Origin: Mytilus trossulus
Lineage: Eukaryota; Mollusca; Bivalvia; Mytilida; Mytilidae
DNA length: 64,000 nucleotides
Direction of reading: 5' to 3'
Assembly (NCBI RefSeq): GCF_036588685.1
Contig: NC_086382.1
Span: 67,502,929 to 67,566,928 of the forward strand
The translations under genes were made by a program, and so were the position numbers. The notes under the pieces were generated by a model. The model ran no database searches, was not told the origin of the DNA, and worked only from the letters and a program-made list of their open reading frames with translations. This document shows positions 11,867 to 23,694 of this stretch, in pieces. Within the stretch, counting starts at the first letter, position 1; each line of letters starts with the position of its first letter.

Positions 11867-12315
11867 ATCGTATTTTATGCTGATAATGGGATAGTTCTGT
11901 TTCAAGATTACCCTTATAGATAGTTAAGACCGGTTAATATAAATACATTTAATTTCGATCTTTTACTTCAACTTGAACGATAGTATTATTTCAAGACTAG
12001 TTCGGGTTTTGATTTGGTTTTTTTTGTTTTTTTCATTTTTGGTTCACAATACCTGTTTTTTATTTAAGATGATATTCAGTCTTAAGATCTACAAAGTGTT
12101 TATATGACATATAATTATTTTGATATCTATTCTATATGAATTGTTGAACTTTACACACATATATACGAATTATTGATAAGAATAGTTTAAGTTAGTCACA
12201 CACATATTGAATGTTCTTAGTCATTGTTGAAAATGATGTTTGTTTTGCACTGTAAGTAATCTATTTAAATGAAAATAAGAAGCAGGCGGTTTATGCTTAA
12301 CCGTGGTTTAATTAA
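11867..12315. other. no gene seen
   Basis: AT-rich sequence with a T-rich stretch at about 12010-12065. Nothing recognised. Confidence 0.35.
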
Positions 12316-12474
12316 GAAATAATTCATGGGGGCTTGAATATATCGTTATTTTACCACGGGTTGGACCTTTATGACAAATATTTTACCCTGAGCGATAGCG
12401 AGGGGTAAAATATCGGCATAAAGGGACAACCCGTGGTAAAATCTAGATATATTCAAGCCCCCATGAATTATTTC
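12316..12474. mobile_element. foldback (long inverted repeat) element
   Basis: The left arm GAAATAATTCATGGGGGCTT is the exact reverse complement of the right end AAGCCCCCATGAATTATTTC. The arms continue inward through TTTTACCACGGGTTG and its complement to a short GAGCGATAGCGAGG centre, about 75 bases per arm. The flank GATTCTAATAGGACAAATACGG is shared, in reverse, with 39270-39300, which places both in one dispersed family. Confidence 0.8.
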
Positions 12475-12960
12475 GATTCTAATAGGACAAATACGGCATT
12501 TTTTGTAGATCGAAGCACTCTAGGTGGAGGCCATTATTTGCCGTTCCCATAAATTAACGCACTTTTAGATTGGCGTAAAAGAACGGAGCAAACAGAATAA
12601 GTGACATGCTCAAACTATTCACAAAACTTATTTAGATAGATTTGGATGAATTTTAATGATAACTTACTTATATGTCTTCTATGTATATAACAAATGGGCT
12701 GATACCACATTTTAGAATCGTTTGTTTACGTTTCCTTGATGTGATGATTTTCGGTATTAAAAGCGTGTATTTTCCCGTAAAATGCTTAAATTATAACGTC
12801 ATCATTCTATGACGTCGTGTACTTCATTCATGAAAAAACATATGACGTGGGAGTACGATCGGAACAGCCAATGCAATATATTCATATTTTACCACGGGTG
12901 TGTACTCAAAGCGTTTGAAGGACGTCATGTTAGAATTTAAGTTATTAGTTTGAAGTTATA
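12475..12960 (+). repeat. dispersed repeat shared with 21309-21440
   Basis: The right part contains ATATTTTACCACGGGTGTGT, ACTCAAAGCGTTTGAAGGAC and ATGACGTG. The reverse complement of the same series lies at 21309-21440 (ACACACCCGTGGTAAAATAT, TACCACGTCATACG). It abuts the foldback element and shares its ACCACGGGT motif, so the two may be parts of one larger element. No coding frame. Confidence 0.6.
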
Positions 12961-14684
12961 TATATAATGTAATGTAAAACATAAAAAACTTGTTTCACAT
13001 TAAATAAGGATTATTTCAACGAACATTCTCTAACAAATGTAAAATTCAAATAAAATAATATAAAAAGTTATATAAAAAAAAGGATTATTTCAACAACAAT
13101 TTTCGTTGTCGTTTTTCAGCAAAGCTTTTGGTTTGATGGAAAGTTTTCCTATGTTTATTCCAAACTTTTAGTATTTTATTGTTATTCTTACTACTGACAG
13201 ATAAGTCAAAAACCAGTAAATAAATAATTCTCTGTTAATTTGGATATTGATTATGATATTGGACTTTCGATAAAAAGTCAGCATTTTACAAAATGAATCG
13301 AACACATTATGTTCTCATACCACAGTCGACTACGAGAACTATCTTTCTTTTATTTAGAGGAAAACAATACAAAATGTATCAAATTCACGAGTTTGATAGA
13401 TATATCTTCTTTTTTTTAGTTATTTACATATTGAAGCCCCATTGAAAATTATGGAATATCATTGCGTTTTATATTTTGGATTTTCTGGGTGTATATTAAC
13501 TTCGCATCTTGTTTAAATGTAACTTTACCTAACACAATTTTTGAGGAATACGATTCCGACCTTCAAATGATCAAATTGACTGTTATGTGCAAAAAAAAGA
13601 AAATCGGTTATTATTTTACTTTATTGGCTCACTCAAATGTTAGATATTTTTCAAGGTTATTGGTCACGTTGATAACTTTTTGAAAGACTGGACACGCATG
13701 ATTTGGGAAGTTTCTCAGATTGTCAAGAATATGACATTACTATAAATATACAAATTATATGCATCACGAAACGTTTTAAAAAAAAAACGTCAGCCGATTA
13801 GAACCTTTCATACTTTTGTTTCATTGATAAAGATACCACTTAGTGGTATAGTGTCCTGTTTGATGGTTAATCTATGTAATAAAAGTAAAATAACAAATAT
13901 ACTGAACTTCGAGGAAAATTCAAAATGGAAAGTCCCGAATCAGATGTCAAAATCAAATGATAAAACACATCAAACGAATGGACAACAACTGTCATATTCC
14001 TGAAATTCTCTCGTGTAGAAAGTGGTGAATTAAACCTGATTTTATGGCGCTAAACCTCTCACTTATATTGACAACGGTGCATAAAAAAATATCACAAATA
14101 GGGGTACAAAAAACTACTCGGACCCCATCGAAAGCTAGGGATGATTTCAGGTGCTACGGAAGGGGAACCATATCCCGTTCTAAACACTTGTGTTAGATAA
14201 ATGCAAATTAAACCGTTTTAAAGAATACGATTGTATTTTAAAGGCAATTCAGATGATTTATCAATAAGTTTTCCTATTCAAATCAAGTTGAAAAATGTAG
14301 TTCCATCATAAATATTAGATAACGATAAAAACCATGGTCAATTGGGTAGGGAGAATTAACAGATTTTTTTTCATAAATCACTTGAGAATACAACAAAATA
14401 TTCATCATCCGAACTCTTGTTAAAAATTCAAATACATATATGTCAGTTTTAACATAGTTTTTATATCTCTTATATTGACTTAACGCAAAACTCAGCCTTT
14501 TAAAATTTACAATTTATCAATATATATAATAAATCAATTCACATTTTTGTTTTTATATGCTTGAAAAGAGCAAAACAAATAAATTTGATTACTTTAGTGC
14601 TATTGTTATTATGTATTTTCAGTGAACTATTTGAATTCCTTTACAGAGTCGCTATAAAGATTATAGTCATATAGATACCCTTTT
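12961..14684. other. no confident gene; R1 repeat and Penelope-like fragment
   Basis: About 13905-14060 is an R1 copy (CAAACGAATGGACAACAACT), followed to 14160 by a reverse Penelope-like fragment (CGGACCCCATCGAAAGCTAG). At 13450-13690 there is an open frame with a hydrophobic start and an Asn-rich stretch, but no start codon fits it and no splice partner is evident, so I do not call it. The remainder is AT-rich. Confidence 0.4.
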
Positions 14685-14748
14685 ATGATTGTATGTTATT
14701 TTTATATTTATTTCTTCTTATCCTTGTTAATTTTCTGTATCCATTTGT
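14685..14748 (+). CDS. possible first exon of IgGFc gene A
   Basis: An ATG at 14685 opens 21 very hydrophobic codons (rich in Phe, Tyr, Ile and Leu) and can end in phase 1 at a weak GTGTCA donor. Joined to the 14946 exon this keeps frame. The resulting signal segment would be about 33 residues, longer than usual, and the donor is poor. It is therefore only a candidate for the missing start exon of gene A. Confidence 0.25.
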
Positions 14749-14824
14749 GTGTCAGATGTATAAAACTGCACTCTTTCTTTATGCGTGTCTAAAAATGTTG
14801 TATATTGTATGTTGAGTGATTATG

Positions 14825-14925
14825 ATTTTTTTTTGGATTCGATCGTCACTGATGATTCTTTTGTAGACGAAAGCGCGTCTGGCGTATACACTTATTTAAG
14901 TCCTGGTATCTTTAATGAGTTTTTG
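14825..14925 (+). repeat. short dispersed repeat fragment (SINE-like family R4)
   Basis: Contains GTCACTGATGATTCTTTTGT, AGACGAAAGCGCGTCTGGCG and TCCTGGTATCTTTAATGAG. The same series forms the ends of the element at 17861-18145 and recurs at 20262-20310 and 43930-43985. Confidence 0.6.
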
Positions 14926-14945
14926 ATATGCATTCTTTATTGCAG

Positions 14946-14981
14946 TGCTATGTTTCGTATGTTATGTTGGTGCAGCCAATG
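14946..14981 (+). CDS. IgGFc gene A, signal-peptide exon
   Basis: A 36-base exon with acceptor TTATTGCAG and donor GTAAGTTG, phase 1-1. It encodes LCFVCYVGAAN, the hydrophobic core and small-residue cleavage region of a signal peptide. Its final G joins AT at 15927 to give Asp. Exon length, phase and role are the same as the second exon of the three-finger gene at 19332-19367. The start codon must lie in an upstream exon (candidate at 14685). Confidence 0.65.
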
Positions 14982-15926
14982 GTAAGTTGCTTTGTTCTGA
15001 CAAAAACTGTTGTGCATCACCTATCATCTTGAAACAGCCAATCTTCCCGTATAGTTGTTTTATGAACAAAAATGATTTTATATACGTCTTAATTATAGAA
15101 CATTCATTCCGAATTATTGCACAACTAAACATTAATATTTGATACGAAAACACGTTTCTACGACACATGTTTCATTATTGGCCTTCATGGTTAGAATTTG
15201 ATGAATAAAACAACCGTAAGTAGCGAAAGCAAAACATAAAACGAGTGAAAATAGAATGTCTTAATTAAATGACCCACGCAGAATCATCTCCAAAAACGCT
15301 GAGTTGGACCATTTGGTCTGTTGTTATCTAAAAGGCACGAAATAGTTGGTATTTATCCACAAACAAGCTGTATGTTGAAGTAGGGGATATGTTGGTGCTT
15401 CATGTGCTTATATCGTACGGACCTAACCAACAAATTAAATATCAGTTTCATATGTTAGCAATTGTATTGTTTTCATTGGCATCTACAGATGACTCAATTG
15501 GTTTACATACTTCCAATTATTGTCCCATACGAGCTGGCTGAAAGAATTAATTTTAGAATTTAATGATATGTTTTACGGTTTTGTATAATTTGTATAACTT
15601 AACGAAGGAAATAAAGAAAAAGGGACTCTTATATGACTTAGAAGCATGGTTTTATTCACTAGTATTTTCATTTAAGTTTCAGTTTTCTTAAATACGTGTA
15701 TAAACATGTATACATGTATGTTGAATATTTAAATCTAAGTATTCAATAAAGTCACGTTTTGTATGGTATTTTTTGTTTCGAAGCAATAATCAAACCGTAA
15801 TACTATGCTGTCTTAATTATAGCAATTTGAATAGCACGTTGTATACAATATGAATTACGGAATTCAACTGTCTTTAGTTAAAGTCATTACATTAGCATAT
15901 TTTGTGACTGCTTGTATATATTTCAG

Positions 15927-17194
15927 ATAATCGTGTATATGATAACCCAGCACCATGGATGGACTTTTATTTAGGATTTTTAGACCACAACGGCCCAAAT
16001 GGTTATGTCCAATTAAATATAGTCGCAAACGATTCCGGATCATGTAACATAAATATTCCATTTTTCAATATCAGCGAATCAATAGCAATTAATGACAGTA
16101 GTAAAAATATTTACAATATCAGCAAAGATATTGAAATGAATATCACTGGAGTAGAAATAAAAGGTGTCAAAGTTAGCTGTGATATCGATGTGTCAATATA
16201 TGCAATGAATTACTACATGGCATTTTCTGAAGGGTACCTGGCGATACCATACAACAGTTTAGGACGAAGATACATCGCAGCCACGTATAGTAATATTAAC
16301 TTCACAATAATAATGCTTAATAACGTAAGTGTTGGGGTAATATGCACAGAAGACAACACCACAGTAACGTTGTTTCTGAAAATTAAAAATGGTGTTCTGT
16401 ATTTTGGTGGACATGCGTATCAATCGAATGATTCTCTAACTGTCAATCTTAATGCCTATGAAACTTTTTATTTTTCAAATACACATGATCTCAGTGGTAC
16501 AATTATTACATCAACCAAACCAGTTGCGGTCGTTTCTGGTGGCGATATCAGCATAAACAGATCATCCCAATATACAGACTACACTACAGAAATGATTCTC
16601 CCTAGTGAACAGCTTGGGAAAGACTTTGTTGTTCCATTGTTATACGATTCTTTTTGTCTTTACAGAGTACTAGCCGATGACGACGCAACTGTAACCATTC
16701 AAAACTCAACAAGTAGAAATACTAAAACGCTTGTGAAAGGGGAGTTTCTGGATATTTCAAACTTTACTGCATCAACTGTTGAGTCTTCTACAGGAGTTCT
16801 TGTGCAGTTATATTGTGCCAAATTTTACAGCACGTGTAATTATGCAATGACTACAGTCCCAAGTATTCAACATTTTAAAACTAGTTATCAATTTGCCGTA
16901 GTTTCGAACTATCCACTTGACAGGTTTCCGCCAGATAACTTTTTTATCACAATTATAATCACAGCAGACGACAAACATGATCTGATTTTAGACGGAAAAA
17001 CAGGAATCATGTTTAATGAAAAATCAAAAATTAAATTGGCTGGAAAGAAATACTCTATCCTTTCGCATGAATTAGTTGTTGGAATTCATGAAATGCATCA
17101 TGCCGAAAGCGTTCCATTCGGACTTATCGTGTATGGACGAAATCCATTAGATGGATATGCTTACCCTGCAGGACTTAAACTGAATCTACAGTAA
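15927..17194 (+). CDS. IgGFc gene A: IgGFc-binding domain, terminal exon
   Basis: One long terminal exon (acceptor TATATTTCAG, phase 1) encodes 421 residues and ends in TAA. It is homologous over its whole length to 36617-37851 and 46738-47963. Family landmarks in order: CNINIPFF; VSCDIDVSIYAMNYY; GYLAIPYNSLGRRYI; SGTIITSTKPVAVVSGGD; TEMILPSEQLGKDFVVPLLY; CLYRVLADDDATVTIQ; GVLVQLYCAKF; FGLIVYGRNPLDGYAYPAG near the C-terminus. This is the N-terminal domain type of IgGFc-binding protein (FCGBP), here used as a stand-alone secreted domain without the VWD repeats of vertebrate FCGBP. Four cysteines match those of the paralogues, with extra ones in VICTED and STCNY. Many Asn-x-Ser/Thr sites fit secretion. 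An AATAAA lies at 17369. Binding partner unknown. Confidence 0.85.
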
Positions 17195-17860
17195 AAGTCC
17201 TGGACAGAAAGTTTTCAGTAATAACAAAAAGATTAATTAGCACCATCACAATTATTCTTTGACTCGTAAAGTAAACTTTAGGAGTCTCAATTACCTTATA
17301 TTAACACAATGAAAAATGTTTGCATTTCCTAAACATGTTGTTTCCTTTACTGGGTTATGTCGTTGTGGAATAAAATGATCAGACTTGTTATAATTTTAAC
17401 GGAATGCGACGACTGAATAAGTATAACTATCCATGCATTACCCATCGTAATAAAGTAACACCTAACAGTGTATGTGAAACACAGTTACAAGGCTAAACCG
17501 TCACAATTCTGTTCACCTTTTCATCGATTGTGACATCAACTGCATTTGTGCTTGCATGATCAACATTAGGAGAAGGAACTGTCTATTTTTTCGGAAAACC
17601 AGCGTTCATCTTCAATTTTTGATGGAGTTTTTATTGCAAAATCTTTATTTTTCTTTTAATTGATTTTCGGACTGGTTCGTCTTATCGTCGTCTTTTCGTG
17701 TTGTTTTTTTTTAAATGACCCTCCTCCTTCCAATTTAGAAATTAACCACCAATATATCATCGAATTGAAAGTTCAGATGCACTTCAATTGTTTTCAAAGG
17801 TCAAATATAGGGTTGTGCGGCATATTTTCAACGTTTGTACTTAATAAATATTTTGATATG
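17195..17860. other. 3' flank of gene A, no further gene seen
   Basis: Holds the likely 3' UTR of gene A with AATAAA at 17369-17374. The rest is AT-rich. The weak open frame around 17660-17910 is not supported. Confidence 0.4.
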
Positions 17861-18145
17861 AGCGTCACTGATGAGTCTTATAAAGGCGAAACGAAAGTCT
17901 CGCGTACTAAATTATAATCATGTAATATTTGATAACTATTTACACCACTGGGTCGATCCCTCTGCTGGTGGACGGTTAGTCCTCGAGGGTATCACTAGCC
18001 CAGTAGTCATCACCGCGGTGTTGACTTGAGTTATCATTGATGTACATAATTATGTAAATGAACTGGTCATAGATACCAGGATTGGAACATCATATTTACT
18101 CCAGACGTGCGTTTCGTCTACAAAAAGACTCATCTTTGACGCTCG
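17861..18145 (-). mobile_element. short interspersed element with inverted ends (family R4)
   Basis: The left end GAGCGTCACTGATGAGTCTT matches the reverse complement of the right end, GAGCGTCAAAGATGAGTCTT, and both are followed by an AGGCGAAACG or AGACGAAACG motif. On the minus strand the interior has GGGCTAGTGAT followed, after about 40 bases, by GGGATCGACCC. These resemble pol III A and B boxes, so a tRNA-derived SINE is possible. No coding frame. Confidence 0.55.
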
Positions 18146-19136
18146 AATAACAAAAAATGTTAAAAAGGCCAAACAAAGTACGAAGTTGGAGAGCATTGAA
18201 TTTCTTGATGTTGGGATATGTTGTTGGCAGATCTTTGATTTTTCTGTTTCATTCATTTATGGATGATGTAGATATTGACATATTTTGCATGAACGCCTGT
18301 CTATTGTTGTCCACTAGATTTCTTTTGTTGTTACGGTACTGTATCATTGATATAAATCCCATATCTCTTTTAACTTAATAACGATACAAAGCTACGTCCC
18401 ATATTTGACTAAGTGGTATATTAAAATATGAAAAATGAAAATATCATGATTATATTTACAGTTGATTACAAAGTGCAATATCTTATCACAAATGTTTATT
18501 TATTTTTATGGAATTTATTAAATAAATCTTAGAATTGATGAAATATATATTTCTCAAATTCAAATTGCGTAAATAAAATATAGATGCATTGGGAAATCTA
18601 TTAAGTCCTACCAGTTATAACAATAATAACACCAAATGAACCTGTTTCAGTGGTTATCGTTCGTTGATGTGGTTCTTCAATGTTTCTAGATTCTCGTTTT
18701 CTTATCTAGGTTAAAACTGTGGGTTGCCTGTTTGAATTGCTTTTTTCGGGTAATTTGGAAACCATGTATGCCTTGATGGGCGGTGGGTGTCGAGGCTCCG
18801 TGTTGAAGGCCATACGTTGACTTGTAGCTATTTTTTTTATTTTCACATGCTGTGACTTGCATTGGGAGTTGTTTCATTGGCACTCATGCAACATTTTTTT
18901 TATTTTCTATAAACATGATAAACTTATTACTGTGTGATTTATTAAATCAATAAATATGTATAACAAAATATGATGTATTTACAAGGTCAAAATATGATAT
19001 AACTGCGTTTATTTTCTACGCATAGACATGTGGTGAACCAAAGTAAACATGGGAAGGTCAGACACAATCTTTTCTTGAACATAATCAGACTAAACATTAA
19101 CATTAGAAGTACCTGCATGTCAATCCAGAACAGCCA
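18146..19136. other. no gene seen; reverse R2 fragment
   Basis: About 18690-18890 is a reverse copy of R2 (CTCCGTGTTGAAGGCCATAC, then GTTGTTTCATTGGCACTCAT). The rest is AT-rich with no supported exon. Confidence 0.4.
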
Positions 19137-19158
19137 ATGATGTTACTACTAATTGCAT
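19137..19158 (+). CDS. three-finger protein gene 1, exon 1 (start)
   Basis: This exon contains two adjacent ATG codons (19137 and 19140), followed by TTACTACTAATTGCAT and a GTAAGT donor in phase 1. It encodes MMLLLIA, the start of a signal peptide that continues in the next exon as YLLSVAQVQT after the split Tyr codon. I chose this start because it is the only ATG that joins the downstream chain in frame and gives a typical secretion signal. Confidence 0.7.
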
Positions 19159-19331
19159 GTAAGTTAAAGAAATAACTTTTTACCAAATTCAAATACATGT
19201 GAATTTTAAATATGCTTTTAATGTTGGTTGGAGACGCTAGGTGTATGAAACAATTTGTAAGATTATCTTTGATTATGGCATAAACTGTTTTGTAAATGCA
19301 TTGATAGTTTAAGGATTTTTTTTTTTTTTAG

Positions 19332-19367
19332 ATCTTCTTTCAGTGGCACAAGTACAAACAATTTTAG
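19332..19367 (+). CDS. three-finger protein gene 1, exon 2
   Basis: A 36-base phase 1-1 exon with a T-rich acceptor and GTAAGT donor. It completes the signal peptide (LLSVAQVQTIL), with probable cleavage near VQT. The final G joins GA at 19888 to make Gly. Confidence 0.75.
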   Translation: MFFQWHKYKQF

Positions 19368-19887
19368 GTAAGTTACATGTACATTTTTTTGAAAGACTCG
19401 TATGATCAAACGATACATTGGCTATATCATGTGGTCTAATATTTCAATGTGATCATTCATATATATTACTGTAGATTAATTATGACCTTTTCTAAATTTG
19501 CCAAAATCATTATAATTTACTTACGTTATTTTAATTATTTTTTTTAAATATTTGTTTATGATTCACAACAGTAAATGAACAAATTATATCGCTATGATTA
19601 AATTCTTCATTATTTTACGCATGCATTTATAAGTTTGTGAATATGCTAGTACCTATCCGGATTGTACTTTAACAAGGAAATGTCGTTTGTGAATTAGTGA
19701 CAATAGTTATAATAATGTTAAATTTTCAAAGTACACACGTACGGTACAATGGTTTTGTTCAGTATCAGATTTTGATTAAAATTCGATTTTTGTAGGTTGA
19801 TGTAAAAGCCTTTTCATGATATCTTGGTCGTAAATATTTTTACAAATACTTTAACTTTATAAGTTTATTACAGTTCAATTTTTATAG

Positions 19888-19964
19888 GATTGACATGTTT
19901 TGCATGTAGTGGACTTCTTGATCCGTGGTATTGCGATAAAGTTGAACAGTGTTCGGAGGGACAG
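19888..19964 (+). CDS. three-finger protein gene 1, domain I, exon A
   Basis: A phase 1-0 exon encoding LTCFACSGLLDPWYCDK and then VEQCSEGQ. The LxCxxC opening followed by two more cysteines is the first finger of the Ly6/uPAR (three-finger) fold. The domain is split into three exons (A, B, C). The same phases (1-0, 0-0, 0-1) recur in the second gene at 28268-29949, which supports the chain independently of database searches. Confidence 0.75.
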
Positions 19965-20582
19965 GTTAGAAAGATAATTTTGATCGAGTAGAATATGTCA
20001 TAGTTCTGATTTAGATATAGGAAGATGTGGTGTAGTGCTAATGAGACTATTCTCTATTATATGTATTATAAGCTAAAATTTTAGCTAACTTATGTAAGAG
20101 CAAATAGACATATTGGTCGATCTCGGTGTGTCCAACGTTTTTCTAAACTAACACTTCAGGTAAAAACAAATCTAGAAAGGAAAAACTATCGAACATTGCT
20201 TGTTCAAAACACGCCGAAATCATAATGTGATCCGTGATAATTATCAAAGGATTATAATATAATATGCAAGACGCACGTTTCGTCTACATAAAACTCATCA
20301 GTGACGTTAACATCAAGATTGTTATTAAGCCAAAGACATGTGTTGAAACAGTTCCTTGACCCATAATGGTTTACTTTAATAAATCTTTTCTTTGATTGGG
20401 AGTTGTCACATTGGTACTCATACCACATCTTCCTATATCAAAGAACAAAGTTGAGCATTCCATATCGATAAATGTTCCAAGAAAAATATCTTATAAGTAT
20501 GACCACTTGGTTCGAGTATACAAATGAAACTTCGCACTCAATTGCCAACAACATATGTTTTAGTTTTAATTTTTTTTTCTAG

Positions 20583-20654
20583 ACGTGTGGTATGACAGAG
20601 TTTGTGACCAAGTCGAGAGAGTCTAACGTCTATCTTGGATGTGTTAACAGCACG
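20583..20654 (+). CDS. three-finger protein gene 1, domain I, exon B
   Basis: A 24-codon phase 0-0 exon, TCGMTEFVTK then SNVYLGCVNST. It supplies the middle finger, with the Gly-Cys that precedes the last two disulphides in Ly6 domains. The donor GTTAGC is non-optimal but GT. Confidence 0.7.
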
Positions 20655-22185
20655 GTTAGCATTAATAAATTTATGAAATTAATACAAAATACAGATAAGT
20701 TAGAAATAGCGCTCACAATATCTTCACATCACAATAAAAAGATTAAAATGAGTTAACAGAAAAACCAAACAGACTATCATCAACACCGTTTACTCTGCAA
20801 CGACAACTGACAATACACGTATAGATTGACTTATTACATGTATATACATTATAGGAGATAAGAAAAAGTAACCTCAAATTTGTTTATAGTGCTATCTAAT
20901 TATAAATATTAATTCTCTATATGGAAATACAACAAGTGTTTGGTCATTGGACCGAAAAACCCAGCACTACATATATTTCAACGAAAGATTCAGACCCTGA
21001 TGGATAAACGCAGTTGCCACGAAATGGTCAGTATTTTCTGCTGTACTGGTGATATTCGCTTTATTACTCACATTTAAATACATTTAGAACTTATATTAAC
21101 ATGATCAAGACCGTAAGCAAATGTGTAAGCCTATCTTGTCTTACATTGAGTTTGGCCACTGACATTCATTTTAAAGAGAGGCAAATATGTTGCCGATCTT
21201 TCTTTCTTTTGGGTTATACCGATTAACATATTTTTTCGTATTATGCGTTTGGTAAGGGACATCGTTACATCCGAACCTTCCTCTTGATATTCCAATGGAA
21301 TAAATGAAATTCTAACATGACGTCCTTCAAACACTTTGAGTACACACCCGTGGTAAAATATGAATATATTGCTTGGGCTGTTCCTATTGTACTACCACGT
21401 CATACGTATTTTAATGAATGAGCTACCCGACGTCATAGAAGTTTGTGTACGTGTTCAAGAACAAAATTCTAATCAAATCAAAAAAAAATGCATCAATAGT
21501 CCGACAATTTAAAGTAGACAATATATGTATCATCTGTTCATGAGGAGTTGGTAAATTTTATAATACGGCTTGTCTATAAATTTGATAAAAACAATATTGG
21601 ACTTCAAATTACTTGTACCTGTACTTTTTCTGTGTGTGTTTTTTTTAAACATGACGTTGTCAGTTATTTTCAAGTTTTGGGTTTTAATGTCATTCTCGTA
21701 TTTTCGACGATATATTAATTTATTGTTTAACTTAGGTTTAAATGAGATCTAGTATAACCAAGACAATTTGATTATTGATAAAAATTCATTATTATTTGTA
21801 AAATCAAGGATATATGATCAAGCACAACAGACTTTGAATGATCAACTAAACGTTTCATCTAAGTGTTACTTATATAAATATATTGTCTATAATGTATGTT
21901 TACAGAATTATCTAACTAGTAAACATATGAATTTAAGATTGTATTGAACTCGCCTTAGATTGTCTTCTCATAATTTGTTTGTTGAAGCAGGTCATTATCA
22001 TGGAGTAATTACTTTTAAATGAAGAAAAAAAACGGATTCTTAAGATAAAATATGCTGAATTCAAAAACAAAAAAGTTCGGAAATCGTCCTCCTTCACATG
22101 TAACATCTTTCTTATACTATTTTAAAAGCTAATACAATTTACGGTAAGTAATTGACACGAAGGTAAACATTTTTGTTTTATTCAG

Positions 22186-22282
22186 GATTGTCAAAGCAGA
22201 CAGCGCAGATCTGATATCCACTCGTATTGTCATAGCTGTTGTACTACAGATGTCTGCAATAAAAATGGATGTGGCCATAATG
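22186..22282 (+). CDS. three-finger protein gene 1, domain I, exon C
   Basis: A phase 0-1 exon with TTCAG acceptor. It contains SYCHSCCTTDVCNKNGCGHN, i.e. the CC-x4-CN signature that closes three-finger domains. It is closest to 28268-28355 of the second gene (ECHTCCSLNICNDAGCGEL), so the two are the same exon type (C1). Confidence 0.8.
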
Positions 22283-22412
22283 GTATATGAATGAGTATAA
22301 CAATTACAAATGTTTAAAAAGTCTTTTTTTATTTGCGTCACGGTTGATTATTTTTTTCAAACCAATCCTTAATGTAACTATTACTAACTTTGTCTTTTGT
22401 CTAATATTATAG

Positions 22413-22436
22413 GTAAATTTGGTCATTGGATGCATT
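22413..22436 (+). CDS. possible 24-base microexon of gene 1
   Basis: Bounded by ATTATAG and GTAAGT. It can be read in phase 1-1 (KFGHWMH) directly after the domain I exon. It sits where the second gene has a full 95-base exon A for domain II (28685-28779). It may be a real microexon, or the decayed start of exon A, because reading on through the donor meets a TAG within four codons. Phase 1 does not join the next exon at 23629, so something is missing. Confidence 0.3.
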
Positions 22437-23628
22437 GTAAGTTTTAGTTCAAAGACTTTTTAAATTGTCATTGTGTGTTAAATGCAAAGGTGGTATAATT
22501 TACTTGTCTAGAACTAACTATAGTAATATCGGTAAAATGTGATAAGATTCCTAGTATAATATTTATATAACATTTTATACTGTCGGAGCTTTAACTTTTC
22601 GATATATCGTCATAAGATAGGATGATAAAATAAATAAAATTTGAAAACATCATATGTATTTATAGACGTGCTTTAGTACGTATTAAGCTAAAAGGGAAAG
22701 ACACAGAATAGCATTATCCACTTTTATCTACTGTACATGAGTGAGGGTGAACCTTAGATTCTTCATGATGTTTAAAAAGATATGTAATTAACCATATCGG
22801 CGCTTCCTGTCGATGTTTTGACTACTGTACTGTGTCGACATGAAACATCAACGATATGGTCATATTTATAAATCAACTGTTTACAAAGCTTAGAAATAAA
22901 AAAGAATAAAAAAAAGGATTTTCTGACCCATGAAAAGATCACATCAGCTGTATTACTGAGTTTTTTTGGTTGGTTTTTTTTCTGTTTTGAATGCTCCTTA
23001 ATTTCGTCCTTTATGTGTCGTTTTTCGCTTTTTAATTCGAGCATCACTGATAGGCTTTTTTTTATGTTAAACGAGCGTATTACGTATATAACTTTAATTA
23101 TGGTATATATATAATGCTGCAAATGATGAAGAAAAATCACAAAAATACTGAACTTCGAGGAAAATTCAAAACGGAAAATCCCGAATTAAATGGCAAAATC
23201 AAATGCCCAAACACATTAAACGAATGGATCACAAATTTTAAATTCCTGACTTGGTACAGGCATTTTCTTATGTAGAAAATAGTGGATTGAACCTGGTTTT
23301 ATAGATCTCTCAATTGTATGACAGTCGCATCAAATTCCATTATATTGTCAACGATGCGTGAACAAAACCGACACATCGATTTAAATGCGAAATAGATATA
23401 TAATTTTTAATAATATTCAGAATAATTACATATAGGATTAAAAGTATTGTCATAGCTGACTATGTGGTATGGGTTTTGCTCATTCTTGAAGGTCGTACGG
23501 TTGTTAATTTCTGTGTCATTTTGATATCTTATGGAGAGTTGCCTATTGGCAAGCATACCACATCTTCTTTTTTATACTGTACGATGATACAAACTTTTCA
23601 TTAAAATCATTATATGTTATTTTTATAG

Positions 23629-23694
23629 ATTTGCTTTATTTATTCGTTTGGTGGATATATAAAGATGTACATGAGTGGCTGTAGAACACGACTT
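23629..23694 (+). CDS. three-finger protein gene 1, domain II, exon B
   Basis: A 22-codon phase 0-0 exon, ICFIYSFGG then KMYMSGCRTRL, with TTATAG acceptor and GTAAGT donor. It aligns with 29374-29442 (FCIIESNDRNG, NSGCQTKY). Any other phase gives an early stop. Domain II therefore lacks a visible exon A in this gene. Confidence 0.7.

Noticed and set aside
13450-13690. Hydrophobic-start open frame that could be a secreted-protein exon
   Set aside because: No ATG in frame, no convincing donor in the phase needed for 14946, and no recognisable domain.
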